From: Mucilaginibacter sp. OK098
Lineage (GTDB): Bacteria > Bacteroidota > Bacteroidia > Sphingobacteriales > Sphingobacteriaceae
Direction: 5' to 3'
Length of the DNA: 64,000 nucleotides
NCBI RefSeq assembly: GCF_900142915.1
Contig: NZ_FRCM01000013.1
Span: 1-64,000 of the forward strand
This document shows positions 10,179 to 19,240 of the stretch, piece by piece; the first letter of the stretch is position 1, and every line of letters begins with the position of its first letter. The notes below the pieces were generated by a model, which had not been told where the DNA came from, searched no databases, and saw only the letters and a program-made list of their open reading frames with translations. A program made the position numbers and the translations under genes.

Positions 10179-13100
10179 ATGTATTCACAAAAAGACTTAG
10201 GCCAAATTATTCGTAGCTATAAGGACAGCGTAGCGATAGAAGAGAACGGTAATTACGTTTCTTATTCGGAATTACTTGAACGATCTGATAAAGTTTTAAC
10301 ATTTTTAATCGAAAATGGATTTGGTCACAAGTCCAGGATTGGGATCTGTGTCAGCAACGTAACAGACATGGTAGTATGCATGATCGGTGTGATAAGGGCC
10401 CGATGCATTTTTGTTCCGCTTGATCCATCACTGCCCGACAAACGTTTTGCGTTAATTGCCGAAAAATCAGATCTCGAGTCAACAATTATCGTTTCGGATG
10501 ATGAAAATATTCAGGAAAAATTAGGTCCGGTCCGTTCGGTTAGACTGTCTGATATTTTAAAACAGCCTGCCGCGGATGAAAGGTTCATTTACCCCGAGTA
10601 TCAGGAAGATGATGATTTGTACATCTATTTTACCTCAGGGTCTACCGGCGAGCCTAAAGGAATAATAGGGAAAAACAGCAGCTTGTGGCACTTTTTAAAA
10701 TGGGAAATTGAAACTTATAATATTAAACCTGGTCAAAGGTTCAGTCAGTTAATATCCCCATATTTTGACGCATTTTTGAGGGATATATTTGTCCCGCTTA
10801 CAAGTGGAGGCACTATTTGTGTAGCTCCAAGAAAAGAAGGCCTTTTTAATCCGGAAGAATTGATTCAATGGATCGATAAGCAGGAGATCAACTTTGTACA
10901 CTGTGTACCCAGTGTATTCAGGATATTTAACCATAAGGATATAACAGCCCAAAGCTATCAAAAGCTGGAGCATGTACTACTTTCAGGGGAGCGTATTATT
11001 CCTGCTGAACTGGCTAACTGGTATCATGTTTTTGGCGATCGCGTTCAATTGGTCAATCTTTATGGATCTACGGAAGCCACCATGATCAGTTCTTATTATA
11101 ACATCCAATCAACTGATAGCTCAAAGGTTAAAATACCGATCGGACAGCCAATAGCGGATGTAGAGCTGATGATAATGGATAAGGATCAAAAACCTTGCAG
11201 ACCTCTTATTGCGGGCGAACTTTATATTGTGTCTAACTATTTATCTAATGGTTACCTCAATAATGCTAAGCAAACTTCAAATAAGTTTATTCATCTATAT
11301 GATAATAACAGGCAACGAATTGCCTTTAAAACAGGCGATAGTGCAAGGCGTTTGGCAGATGGTAGTATTGACTTGTTAGGCAGGGAAGACAGGCTGATTA
11401 AGCTTAGGGGAATACGGATTGAATTAGATGAAATAGAACGGGTGCTGAGGAAATGTGAGGCAGTTGAAAATGCTGTCGTCCTCCATGATAAAAAGACAGA
11501 TTCGTTAATTGCCTTTGTGACGGCTGATGGTGATGAATGTGAGCCAAAGAGTTTTAGCCTGTTAGTTGAAAAGTATTTAGCTGAACACTTGCCCGCTTAT
11601 ATGATGCCATCCAGGATTAGCATCATGGATACGATTCCACTGCTAAGTAATGGAAAAGTTAATTATAACCTGCTGATTGAGAGTGCCGAAAAAACAAATG
11701 AAACATTATTACCTGCCAACGAAATAGAAGAGAGAATTTTTATTTTGTGGAAAGACATCCTGGAAGCCGGTCAGATCTCTACCGATCAGAACTTTATGGC
11801 AGCGGGCGGAAACTCGCTTAATATCATGAGATTAATGTCCAGGGTATTTGCTGAATTTAGCGTGAGAGTGAGCCTGGCGGAACTTTTTATGAATTTGACT
11901 ATCCAAAAGCAAGCGATTTTAGTAAGCGCAAAACTTGATGATCTTAAGATTTTAGAAACAGAGCACGATCCTTTCTCCATGGATAAAGTTCTGCCTGCTT
12001 ATCAAATCAGCAAAGCACAGGTTTTACCGTATTATGCACTCTCGTCAGGGCAGCAGCGGATGTATTTTTTATACGAGCTTGACCGCACGTCACTTGCTTA
12101 TAACATGCCCTACGTGGTAGAGCTGGAGGGAGCACTGGACCTTGACAGGCTGAATGCGGCCTTCCGTTCGCTTATCACGCGTCATGAAAGCCTGCGCACG
12201 ACCTTTGAAGTGTCAGCAGGGGATGTGGTACAACGGATCGATGAGACCACGGACTTTACGATCACCCATTACCAGGCAGGTGATTCGGCAGCAACAGCAG
12301 CAGTGATCACGTCCTTCATCCGTCCATTCGACCTGGGTACAGGCCCGCTGATACGGGTAGGGTTGGTAAAAGTATCGCAGGACAATCACCTGTTATTGGC
12401 AGATATGCACCATATCATAACAGACGGGGTATCACAGGGGATCCTGATCAGGGACTTTATGGCGCTGTACGAAAAAGGGAGTCTTCCGGCACTAAGCTTA
12501 CAATATAAAGATTACTCAGAGTGGCAGCACAGCCAGGCCCAGCAGGAACAACTCAGCAGCCAGCGCAGTTACTGGAAAGAAAGGTTTTCAGGAGAGCTAA
12601 GCGTACTGGATCTACCGCTGGATCATAGCCGGCCATCGGTAAAGAGTTACCAGGGAAGCAGCCGGACATTTACACTGAACAGGGAAGAGACCCATCAGCT
12701 TAAGGCGCTTGGAGAAAAGAGCGAAGCGACGCTGTTCATGACACTGCTGTCGGTACTGAATGTATTGCTCGGCAAGCTGAGCAACCAGGAAGACATCACG
12801 ATAGGTACACCGATAGCAGGGCGATACCATGCAGAGCTGGAAGGGATCATCGGCCTGTTCGTGAACACGCTGGCGCTGCGAAACCAGCCCAAGAGCGGGC
12901 TGAGCTTCCGGGAGTTTTTGGAAGAAGTCAAAATGAGCTCGCTGTCGGGCTTTGAGCACCAGTTGTATCCGTATGAAGAGCTGGTGAATGAGCTGGAGTT
13001 GCCACGTGATACAGGGCGTAACCCGTTGTTCGACGTGATGTTCACGTTCCAGAACTTCCGGCAGGAAGAGCTGCAGATCCCTGGACTGCAGCTAAAGTTC

Positions 13101-15176
13101 CGTGATGCTGATCCCGGCATCTCGAAGTTCGACCTCACGTTAATTGTATTAGAAGCAGGGGAAGAACTGCAGCTAACCTTCGAATACAGCACAGCCTTAT
13201 TTGAGGCAGAGACGATAGACCGTTTCATCTCGTACTTCAAACGGATCGTAACGGTGGTGACTGAGGATGCGGATAAACAACTCTCACATATCGACATTTT
13301 ATCTGCGTTGGAACGCAACAAGCTATTGAATGAATTTAATGCAACAGCAGTGGATTATCCGCGAGATAAAACGATCATTGATTTGTTCGAGGCCCAGGTA
13401 GAAAGAACGCCGGATAATGTGGCGGTAGTTTATGGAACTCATACGCTTACCTATAAAGAGCTGAATGAAAAAGCGAACCAGCTGGCAGCTTACCTGCAGC
13501 AAACAGAAGGAGTTAAAACAGGCGATAAGGTAGGTTTATTGCTGGAAAGGGAAGAAGAGCTTTTCCCGTCGATATTCGGGATCCTGAAAGCAGGTGCAGT
13601 ATATGTGCCGCTTTCTGTGCATTACCCGTCAGCCAGGCTGAACACCATCATATCAGATGCGGGCTTAAAAGTTTTGATCACCCGTACCCGGTATATCGAA
13701 GCATTGTCACCGGAAATGGAGACAGGCTTGCTGAACCTTGACACATCAGGGGAAAAGATAAAAGCATCACCGGCAGCGCCTCAGGGCAGACCGGGGCCAT
13801 CTGATCTGGCGTATATTATCTATACCTCCGGCTCAACAGGCCAGCCCAAGGGGGTGATGATAGAACATGGTTCGGTGGTTAACCGCTTGCACTGGATGCA
13901 GGAGGAATACCCACTAAGCTCAAAAGATGTACTGCTACAGAAAACCTCGCTGGTATTTGACGTATCGGTATGGGAGTTATTCTGGTGGTCGTTTACCGGG
14001 GCATCAGTTTGTGTTCCTGCACCTGAGACAGAGAAAGACCCGGCAAAGCTGATCGATGAGATAGCAGCGCATGGAGTAACGACGATCCACTTTGTACCGT
14101 CGATGTTAAGTGTTTTCTTAGATGCGGCAGCGCGGGATAAAACAGGGCGGTTAAACACACTCCGTCAGGTATTTGCGAGCGGGGAGGCATTGGGCGCCGA
14201 GCAGGTGAACCGTTTTTCAAAGATCCTGTACCAGGCTAATGGAACAAGACTGATAAACCTTTACGGTCCGACAGAAGCAACGGTAGATGTAACTTACTAT
14301 GAATGCGACCTGAACATAAAGAATGAACTGATCCCTATCGGCAAACCGATCGCCAATACGCAGATGTACGTTTTAGACAAAAATACAGCATTGAGCCCGG
14401 CCGGCGTAGCAGGAGAGCTCTGCATTTCGGGTGTGGGCTTGTCACGTGGTTACCTGAACAAGCCTGAGCTGACATCGGAGCGGTTTATAGATCACCCGTA
14501 CAAAGCAGGAGAAAAGCTTTACCGGACAGGAGACCTTGCGCGCTGGTTACCGGATGGGAACATCGAGTACCTGGGCAGGATAGACAACCAGGTGAAGATC
14601 CGGGGATATAGAATAGAGCTGGGCGAGATAGAGAGCCAGCTATTATCGTATGAAAACATTAAAGAAGCCATAGTAACATGCTTTGGAGATACTGAAAACA
14701 GAAAGCTGGCAGCTTTTTTGGTTCCTGAAGATAATGTAATACTTAATATGTTCGAGGTTAAAAAGTTCCTTAAAACAAAGCTTCCTGAATATATGGTTCC
14801 GGCACAGATGCTGGAGATCGATAAAATTCCATTAACGAATAACGGCAAGGCCGATATAAAGGAGCTGGTGAAATCAATTGATAAATTCCAGGTGGAAAAA
14901 ACAAGTTCCTTAAGGCCCGGAACGGAAATTGAGATCAATGTTGCTAAGATCTGGAACGATATTTTAAATGCCGGTGAAATAGATCTTGACGACAATTTCT
15001 TTGACCTTGGCGGGCATTCCATACTTTTAATAAGGGTAAATTCGATAATTAATGATGAATATGGCGTTGAACTGCCTTTCAATTTATATTTCGGTAACTC
15101 ACTTGAGCAGATCTGCAGGGAAATAGAACTAAAATCGAAAGAACCCCAACTGCAGAAAATCGAATCGGAGATCTGA
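10179..15176 (+). CDS. Nonribosomal peptide synthetase, A-T-C-A-T
   Basis: The protein has 1665 residues and begins directly with an adenylation domain, so the condensation for its first residue must come from the C domain ending the upstream NRPS. Order: A (about 10-510, FTSGSTGEPKG), T (GGNSL near 545), C (about 620-1045, HHIITDG), A (about 1055-1540, YTSGSTGQPKG) and a last T (LGGHSI near 1610). The first A reads DARHLSLMIK by eye and matches no code I know. Its region YFDAFLRDIF is unlike the other A domains here. The second A reads DVWHFSLVDK, serine. The protein ends at the carrier, so release must be in trans, perhaps by the thioesterase at 17394. The C-A part is near-identical in DNA to the serine module of the first NRPS, whereas the first A-T is divergent and more AT-rich. 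Confidence 0.95.
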   Translation: MYSQKDLGQIIRSYKDSVAIEENGNYVSYSELLERSDKVLTFLIENGFGHKSRIGICVSNVTDMVVCMIGVIRARCIFVPLDPSLPDKRFALIAEKSDLESTIIVSDDENIQEKLGPVRSVRLSDILKQPAADERFIYPEYQEDDDLYIYFTSGSTGEPKGIIGKNSSLWHFLKWEIETYNIKPGQRFSQLISPYFDAFLRDIFVPLTSGGTICVAPRKEGLFNPEELIQWIDKQEINFVHCVPSVFRIFNHKDITAQSYQKLEHVLLSGERIIPAELANWYHVFGDRVQLVNLYGSTEATMISSYYNIQSTDSSKVKIPIGQPIADVELMIMDKDQKPCRPLIAGELYIVSNYLSNGYLNNAKQTSNKFIHLYDNNRQRIAFKTGDSARRLADGSIDLLGREDRLIKLRGIRIELDEIERVLRKCEAVENAVVLHDKKTDSLIAFVTADGDECEPKSFSLLVEKYLAEHLPAYMMPSRISIMDTIPLLSNGKVNYNLLIESAEKTNETLLPANEIEERIFILWKDILEAGQISTDQNFMAAGGNSLNIMRLMSRVFAEFSVRVSLAELFMNLTIQKQAILVSAKLDDLKILETEHDPFSMDKVLPAYQISKAQVLPYYALSSGQQRMYFLYELDRTSLAYNMPYVVELEGALDLDRLNAAFRSLITRHESLRTTFEVSAGDVVQRIDETTDFTITHYQAGDSAATAAVITSFIRPFDLGTGPLIRVGLVKVSQDNHLLLADMHHIITDGVSQGILIRDFMALYEKGSLPALSLQYKDYSEWQHSQAQQEQLSSQRSYWKERFSGELSVLDLPLDHSRPSVKSYQGSSRTFTLNREETHQLKALGEKSEATLFMTLLSVLNVLLGKLSNQEDITIGTPIAGRYHAELEGIIGLFVNTLALRNQPKSGLSFREFLEEVKMSSLSGFEHQLYPYEELVNELELPRDTGRNPLFDVMFTFQNFRQEELQIPGLQLKFRDADPGISKFDLTLIVLEAGEELQLTFEYSTALFEAETIDRFISYFKRIVTVVTEDADKQLSHIDILSALERNKLLNEFNATAVDYPRDKTIIDLFEAQVERTPDNVAVVYGTHTLTYKELNEKANQLAAYLQQTEGVKTGDKVGLLLEREEELFPSIFGILKAGAVYVPLSVHYPSARLNTIISDAGLKVLITRTRYIEALSPEMETGLLNLDTSGEKIKASPAAPQGRPGPSDLAYIIYTSGSTGQPKGVMIEHGSVVNRLHWMQEEYPLSSKDVLLQKTSLVFDVSVWELFWWSFTGASVCVPAPETEKDPAKLIDEIAAHGVTTIHFVPSMLSVFLDAAARDKTGRLNTLRQVFASGEALGAEQVNRFSKILYQANGTRLINLYGPTEATVDVTYYECDLNIKNELIPIGKPIANTQMYVLDKNTALSPAGVAGELCISGVGLSRGYLNKPELTSERFIDHPYKAGEKLYRTGDLARWLPDGNIEYLGRIDNQVKIRGYRIELGEIESQLLSYENIKEAIVTCFGDTENRKLAAFLVPEDNVILNMFEVKKFLKTKLPEYMVPAQMLEIDKIPLTNNGKADIKELVKSIDKFQVEKTSSLRPGTEIEINVAKIWNDILNAGEIDLDDNFFDLGGHSILLIRVNSIINDEYGVELPFNLYFGNSLEQICREIELKSKEPQLQKIESEI

Positions 15177-15260
15177 GAAACAGATAACAACTCTTTTCCA
15201 AACCGACATAAAATAGCCGGCGTTCGCCGATAAATTCCATTAACTAAAGCTGTAATTTTT

Positions 15261-16061
15261 ATGAAGTTTAAAAAATCCAAAACAATTGGCATTGTGGGAG
15301 GAATGGGTCCACAAGCAGGTGCTGCTCTTTACGATAGCATAATCAGTAACACTGAGGCCTCAACCGATCAGCAGCACCTCTCGGTTATTTTAATGGCTTT
15401 CCCCGGAAAAATTGAGGACAGGACTTTATTTTTAGAAGGCAAAGTTTTAACTAATCCAGCCTACGCAATAGTTGAAGTTATTAAAAAACTTACGATTGCC
15501 GGTGCAGATGTAATTGGAATGGCTTGTAACACATCACATGCAACAGCAATTTTTGATGTGATAGAATCAAAAATCAACAAGTTTGAAAATAAGCCTTTGC
15601 TATTGAACATGCCTTTGGAGGTATGTAATTACATCTCTGAAAATCACCCCGGAATTTCGAGGATCGGATTGATGACAACTAACGGTAGTTATAAATCAGG
15701 TTTGTATAAAAAATTGTTGCAAGAAAAAGGATATGAAGTGGTGATCCCTGATTTTACCTTCCAGGATAGTGTTATTCACAGGATGATCTATGACCCGATA
15801 ATAGGAATAAAAGCCAATCCAACCTGTATAACAAAAGATGTGATCTTACTGTGCGGGGAAGCAATATCGTTTTTCAAAAAAAATAATGCGGAAGCAATTG
15901 TACTTGGATGTACAGAGCTGCCACTTGTGCTTAAGGCGAAGCAGATAGAAGGCATGGCAATAATAGACTCCACACAATGTTTAGCCAAAGCCTTGATAAG
16001 GGAGGCAGTGAGGCAGCATACAAACAAAGTGTATCAGGCAGATAACCTTATATTGGTTTAA
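15261..16061 (+). CDS. Aspartate/glutamate racemase family protein
   Basis: The 266-residue protein has the hallmarks of the PLP-independent Asp/Glu racemase superfamily: an N-terminal GIVGGMGPQAG loop and two catalytic cysteines, Cys89 in MACNTSHA and Cys217 in GCTELPL. Family members invert L- and D-aspartate or glutamate by two-base chemistry. It follows the second NRPS by 84 bp on the same strand. Neither NRPS shows an epimerase domain, so this enzyme may supply a D-amino acid to the assembly line. A housekeeping role in cell-wall D-Glu supply is less likely given the context. The exact substrate is not readable from sequence. Confidence 0.85.
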   Translation: MKFKKSKTIGIVGGMGPQAGAALYDSIISNTEASTDQQHLSVILMAFPGKIEDRTLFLEGKVLTNPAYAIVEVIKKLTIAGADVIGMACNTSHATAIFDVIESKINKFENKPLLLNMPLEVCNYISENHPGISRIGLMTTNGSYKSGLYKKLLQEKGYEVVIPDFTFQDSVIHRMIYDPIIGIKANPTCITKDVILLCGEAISFFKKNNAEAIVLGCTELPLVLKAKQIEGMAIIDSTQCLAKALIREAVRQHTNKVYQADNLILV

Positions 16062-16123
16062 GCAGGCGGAATTAGTATGGCGCCTGCACAAATATTAAAT
16101 ATTTTAAATTTAACTTAGAAACA

Positions 16124-17326
16124 ATGGTAATAAGAGCTTTATTTATTCCTAACCCAATGCCATCGCATATCATTCCGTTAATTGCATTGGCTAAGCAGCT
16201 AAACACTGAATCTTTTGAAACCGCTTTTCTATTGCCTGCGGCTTTTCATAAATATGTACGAAAATTCAACTTAAAGGTGTTGGAAATTGACAGGAGGCTA
16301 CAAGACAAGACCACACCGGAATTGATCGCCTTTTCAAAGTTTAAACCTGATTTGGTGGTTGATGATCTAAATTATACCACGGCTTTTTCCACTCGTTTTG
16401 CAGGAATTCCACGGGTATCTGTAGTAAGACGGGGGATTATACCTTATGAAAAAAATACGCCGGGGTATCAGCACAGTTCAGAGGCCGTACAGTTTTTGGA
16501 TGCTATCTCAAAGTTGGATCTGCCTGGCTTAGGAATGTGGAAACCTGATACCGTAGCCGACCTGTTTGTTGGCGATTTAAACATAATACCTTCCATACCA
16601 TCTATCGAGGAATTGCCAGACGAACTTAAGCAGGATAATTCCTATGTGTACTCCGGAGCGTTAACGCTATCAGACAATGAGATAATGGAAAATTTAACAT
16701 CGTTGAGTGAAGAATATAAGGATAACCAGCAGGCGGTAAAAAACTTTATAGATAAGAACAGCGAACGCCAGGTAATTTATTTTACACACGGTTTAACCGA
16801 ACCAACGGAGATTACGGGCAAAGCACATTCGGTTGTTAAATTGCTGCTGGATAGGGGAGCCGCCGTTATCACAAACCTGCAAGGCTATAACGATTTGAAC
16901 GGGGAACAAAAAGGTCGTTTTTTCTCTGCCATGGTTTTGCCTATGCAGCTTATTTGTTCGCATGCCGATCTGATGATCCATCATTGCGGCAGCGGCACTT
17001 ACAATTATCAAATTAAGTACCAGGTGCCCGCTATTATTTTAGGCAGCAGGTGCTATGACAGGGACGATGTTGCCAAGCAGTTAGCGCAGAAAAATGCCGC
17101 GGTTTTTATCCCGGCAGACTTAAACGACGAATTGTGGCATGAGAAGTTAGAAAAAACAATAACATCGCTCCTAAGTACAGGTTCGGAAGATTATAAAGAT
17201 CAGAAAAATGCATTAGCCGCCTTAAATTTAGAAATGAAGCAAACGAGCGCTGCTTTTAATTTTGGCGACATTATTTTGAAGGCTTTAAAAAGGCCGGTAA
17301 ATGAAGAGGTGGCAATTAACGCCTGA
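16124..17326 (+). CDS. GT1/MGT-like UDP-glycosyltransferase
   Basis: This 400-residue protein resembles macrolide-type (GT1) glycosyltransferases. The N-terminus has the acceptor-side Rossmann start (ALFIPNPMPSHIIPL), and the C-terminal half carries a donor-binding block with HHCGSGTYN near residue 290, followed by a conserved Pro and an Asp-rich stretch (CYDRDD). Such enzymes move a sugar from an NDP-sugar to small molecules. Its place inside the NRPS operon makes the peptide the likely acceptor. No sugar-biosynthesis genes are seen here, so a common cellular NDP-sugar is the likely donor. Confidence 0.75.
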   Translation: MVIRALFIPNPMPSHIIPLIALAKQLNTESFETAFLLPAAFHKYVRKFNLKVLEIDRRLQDKTTPELIAFSKFKPDLVVDDLNYTTAFSTRFAGIPRVSVVRRGIIPYEKNTPGYQHSSEAVQFLDAISKLDLPGLGMWKPDTVADLFVGDLNIIPSIPSIEELPDELKQDNSYVYSGALTLSDNEIMENLTSLSEEYKDNQQAVKNFIDKNSERQVIYFTHGLTEPTEITGKAHSVVKLLLDRGAAVITNLQGYNDLNGEQKGRFFSAMVLPMQLICSHADLMIHHCGSGTYNYQIKYQVPAIILGSRCYDRDDVAKQLAQKNAAVFIPADLNDELWHEKLEKTITSLLSTGSEDYKDQKNALAALNLEMKQTSAAFNFGDIILKALKRPVNEEVAINA

Positions 17327-17393
17327 TTTTAAGACCGGTAAAGCATAATTCGGTTGTAAGTTATGGGAAAAGGCACTAAATACTAACTATTAT

Positions 17394-18131
17394 ATGGAAC
17401 ACACAAAATTATTTTGCTTTCCTTACGCAGGTGGATCGGCCACCATATATAACGCGTGGAAAGCATACTTTTCTGCACATACCGGAATTGAGGTAATTCC
17501 GATAGAGCTGGCAGGTAGGGGAAAGCGTACCGGACAGCCTTTTTACAGTGATTTAGAGGACGCTGTTGAAGATATCTACCAGGAAATAAAAGATGATATA
17601 ATGGATACCCCTTATACTTTCTTTGGACACAGTTTAGGCGGATTACTAACCTATGAGCTGGCACAAAAAATAAAGCAACTGGATCTGCCGCAGCCGCTTC
17701 ATATCTTCTTCTCCGGCAGGGGCGCTCCAAATATCAAATCAGAGAAAGATAAGACGTATCATTTAATGGACGACGACGAGTTTAAACAAGAAGTGCTTGG
17801 ACTTGGAGGCACCCCCCGTGAACTTTTTGAACATCCTGAGCTGAGGGAGCTTTTTCTGCCCTTGTTGAGAAATGATTTTAAACTATCGGAGACTAAGTTA
17901 ACGGGCAGGGAGGTTAATCCTTTTGATTGTAACATTACGATCTTTTCGGGCAAGGGCGATAGTAAGATCTCTGCAGAGCAGCTTAACGGATGGCGTTTGC
18001 ATACAAATGGTACATGTTCGGTTCATTATTTTAATGGCGGGCATTTTTTTCTCCACAATGAAATTTCCGGGATTACAAAATTGATCATTGGCGCCTTGAA
18101 GGATCGTGAAAAATCACTAATAATAGTATAA
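17394..18131 (+). CDS. Stand-alone (type II) NRPS thioesterase
   Basis: A 245-residue alpha/beta hydrolase of the GrsT/TEII family. It starts with LFCFPYAGGSA, carries the nucleophile elbow GHSLGG (Ser80) and ends with GGHFFLH (His217 catalytic). Family members clear mis-primed carrier domains. Because neither NRPS in view ends in a TE domain, it might also release the product. It is 9 bp upstream of the carbamoyltransferase-like gene, which indicates one transcript. Confidence 0.9.
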   Translation: MEHTKLFCFPYAGGSATIYNAWKAYFSAHTGIEVIPIELAGRGKRTGQPFYSDLEDAVEDIYQEIKDDIMDTPYTFFGHSLGGLLTYELAQKIKQLDLPQPLHIFFSGRGAPNIKSEKDKTYHLMDDDEFKQEVLGLGGTPRELFEHPELRELFLPLLRNDFKLSETKLTGREVNPFDCNITIFSGKGDSKISAEQLNGWRLHTNGTCSVHYFNGGHFFLHNEISGITKLIIGALKDREKSLIIV

Positions 18132-18139
18132 TCATAAAA

Positions 18140-19090
18140 ATGATGAAATATAAAAGAACGCACCTTGTTTCACTAAAAGATCTTTCTAACGAAGAACTTT
18201 CGCAACTTGTTTCGCTTGGATTATCTTATGCAAACGGCACCAATGAAAAAAAGCAGCCTTTGCAGGGATTAATCATCGGGATATATTTTCTTAAAACATC
18301 AACCCGTACCCGGACTTCTTTCTCGTCGGCTGCCTTACGTTTGGGCGCCCAGATCATTACATACAACGCTAATGACCTGCAGATAAATACGGGCGAGACC
18401 ATACAGGATACCGCCAGGGTTCTTTCGGTAATGCTGGATGGGTTGGTGGCAAGAACTGCCGGCAGCCAGGAAGATATGAGAGCTTTTGCTGCGCAAAGCA
18501 GCATGTCTGTTATAAATGCGATGACAGCCGATGAGCATCCTACCCAGGCTTTAGCCGATCTTACAACAATGAAACAGCATTTTGGAGATCTTTCAGGCCT
18601 GCGCGTTTTATATATAGGCGAAGGGAATAATACTGCCGCGGCTTTAGCTTTATCTCTTACAAGGTTTTCGGGTACGCAGCTTTATTTCTGCACGCCGCAG
18701 GGCTACGGTTTACCACAGGAAACTATGCTGGCTGCAAAGGAATATGCAGAAACAAATGGTGCTACCGTTGTTGAACAACATCATGTTGAAAATTTGCCAC
18801 AGGCGTTCGATATTATTTATACTACGCGCTGGGAGACAACCGGAACGATAAAAAAAGATGAAAACTGGAAGGATATTTTTAAACCTTTTAAAGTAACGCA
18901 AGCATTGATGAACCGGTATCCGGAAGCTATATTTATGCACGACCTGCCTGCACACAGAGACGAGGAAGTTGAAGCAGCAGTTCTTGATGGCCCGCAAAGT
19001 ATTGCTTTTAAACAGGCGGAAAATAAACTGCATTCCGCATGTGCGGTATTGGATTGGTGCCTTACCCCTGTTGAAGTTCAGGCTATATAA
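18140..19090 (+). CDS. Ornithine carbamoyltransferase-like protein with altered substrate motifs
   Basis: The 316-residue protein has the size and fold signature of ornithine carbamoyltransferase. The carbamoyl-phosphate site is intact: STRTR at 54-58 and HPTQ at 133-136. The amino-acid side is changed. The usual HCLP is HDLP (267-270), and the usual D-x3-SMG loop reads TTRWETTG (228-235). The Cys of HCLP and the SMG loop contact ornithine in classical enzymes, so a different amine acceptor is likely. The gene sits 8 bp after the thioesterase gene, at the end of the NRPS operon, far from arginine genes. A role in making or adding a ureido group, as carbamoyltransferases do in viomycin-type pathways, is an inference. 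A second in-frame ATG lies one codon downstream. Confidence 0.85.
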   Translation: MMKYKRTHLVSLKDLSNEELSQLVSLGLSYANGTNEKKQPLQGLIIGIYFLKTSTRTRTSFSSAALRLGAQIITYNANDLQINTGETIQDTARVLSVMLDGLVARTAGSQEDMRAFAAQSSMSVINAMTADEHPTQALADLTTMKQHFGDLSGLRVLYIGEGNNTAAALALSLTRFSGTQLYFCTPQGYGLPQETMLAAKEYAETNGATVVEQHHVENLPQAFDIIYTTRWETTGTIKKDENWKDIFKPFKVTQALMNRYPEAIFMHDLPAHRDEEVEAAVLDGPQSIAFKQAENKLHSACAVLDWCLTPVEVQAI

Positions 19091-19240
19091 AACGTGCCTA
19101 TTAATAGCTTTTTCAGAAAGTATTGATTTTTATCAATGTTTAAAAATTGCTGAGTCATTAAAAGTCACTTAGGCGTTATCCATATTACATTACAGATAGC
19201 TTTTAATTGCGGACACGATTGATCGCACCGGGAACGGGAC

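Noticed and set aside
12695..13321. 208-aa - strand open frame inside the second NRPS
   Set aside because: Antisense to a clear C domain, and similar frames appear antisense to the other C domains. It is a by-product of codon composition.
14519..15292. 257-aa - strand open frame
   Set aside because: Antisense to the end of the A-T module and overlapping the racemase start. No recognisable domain.
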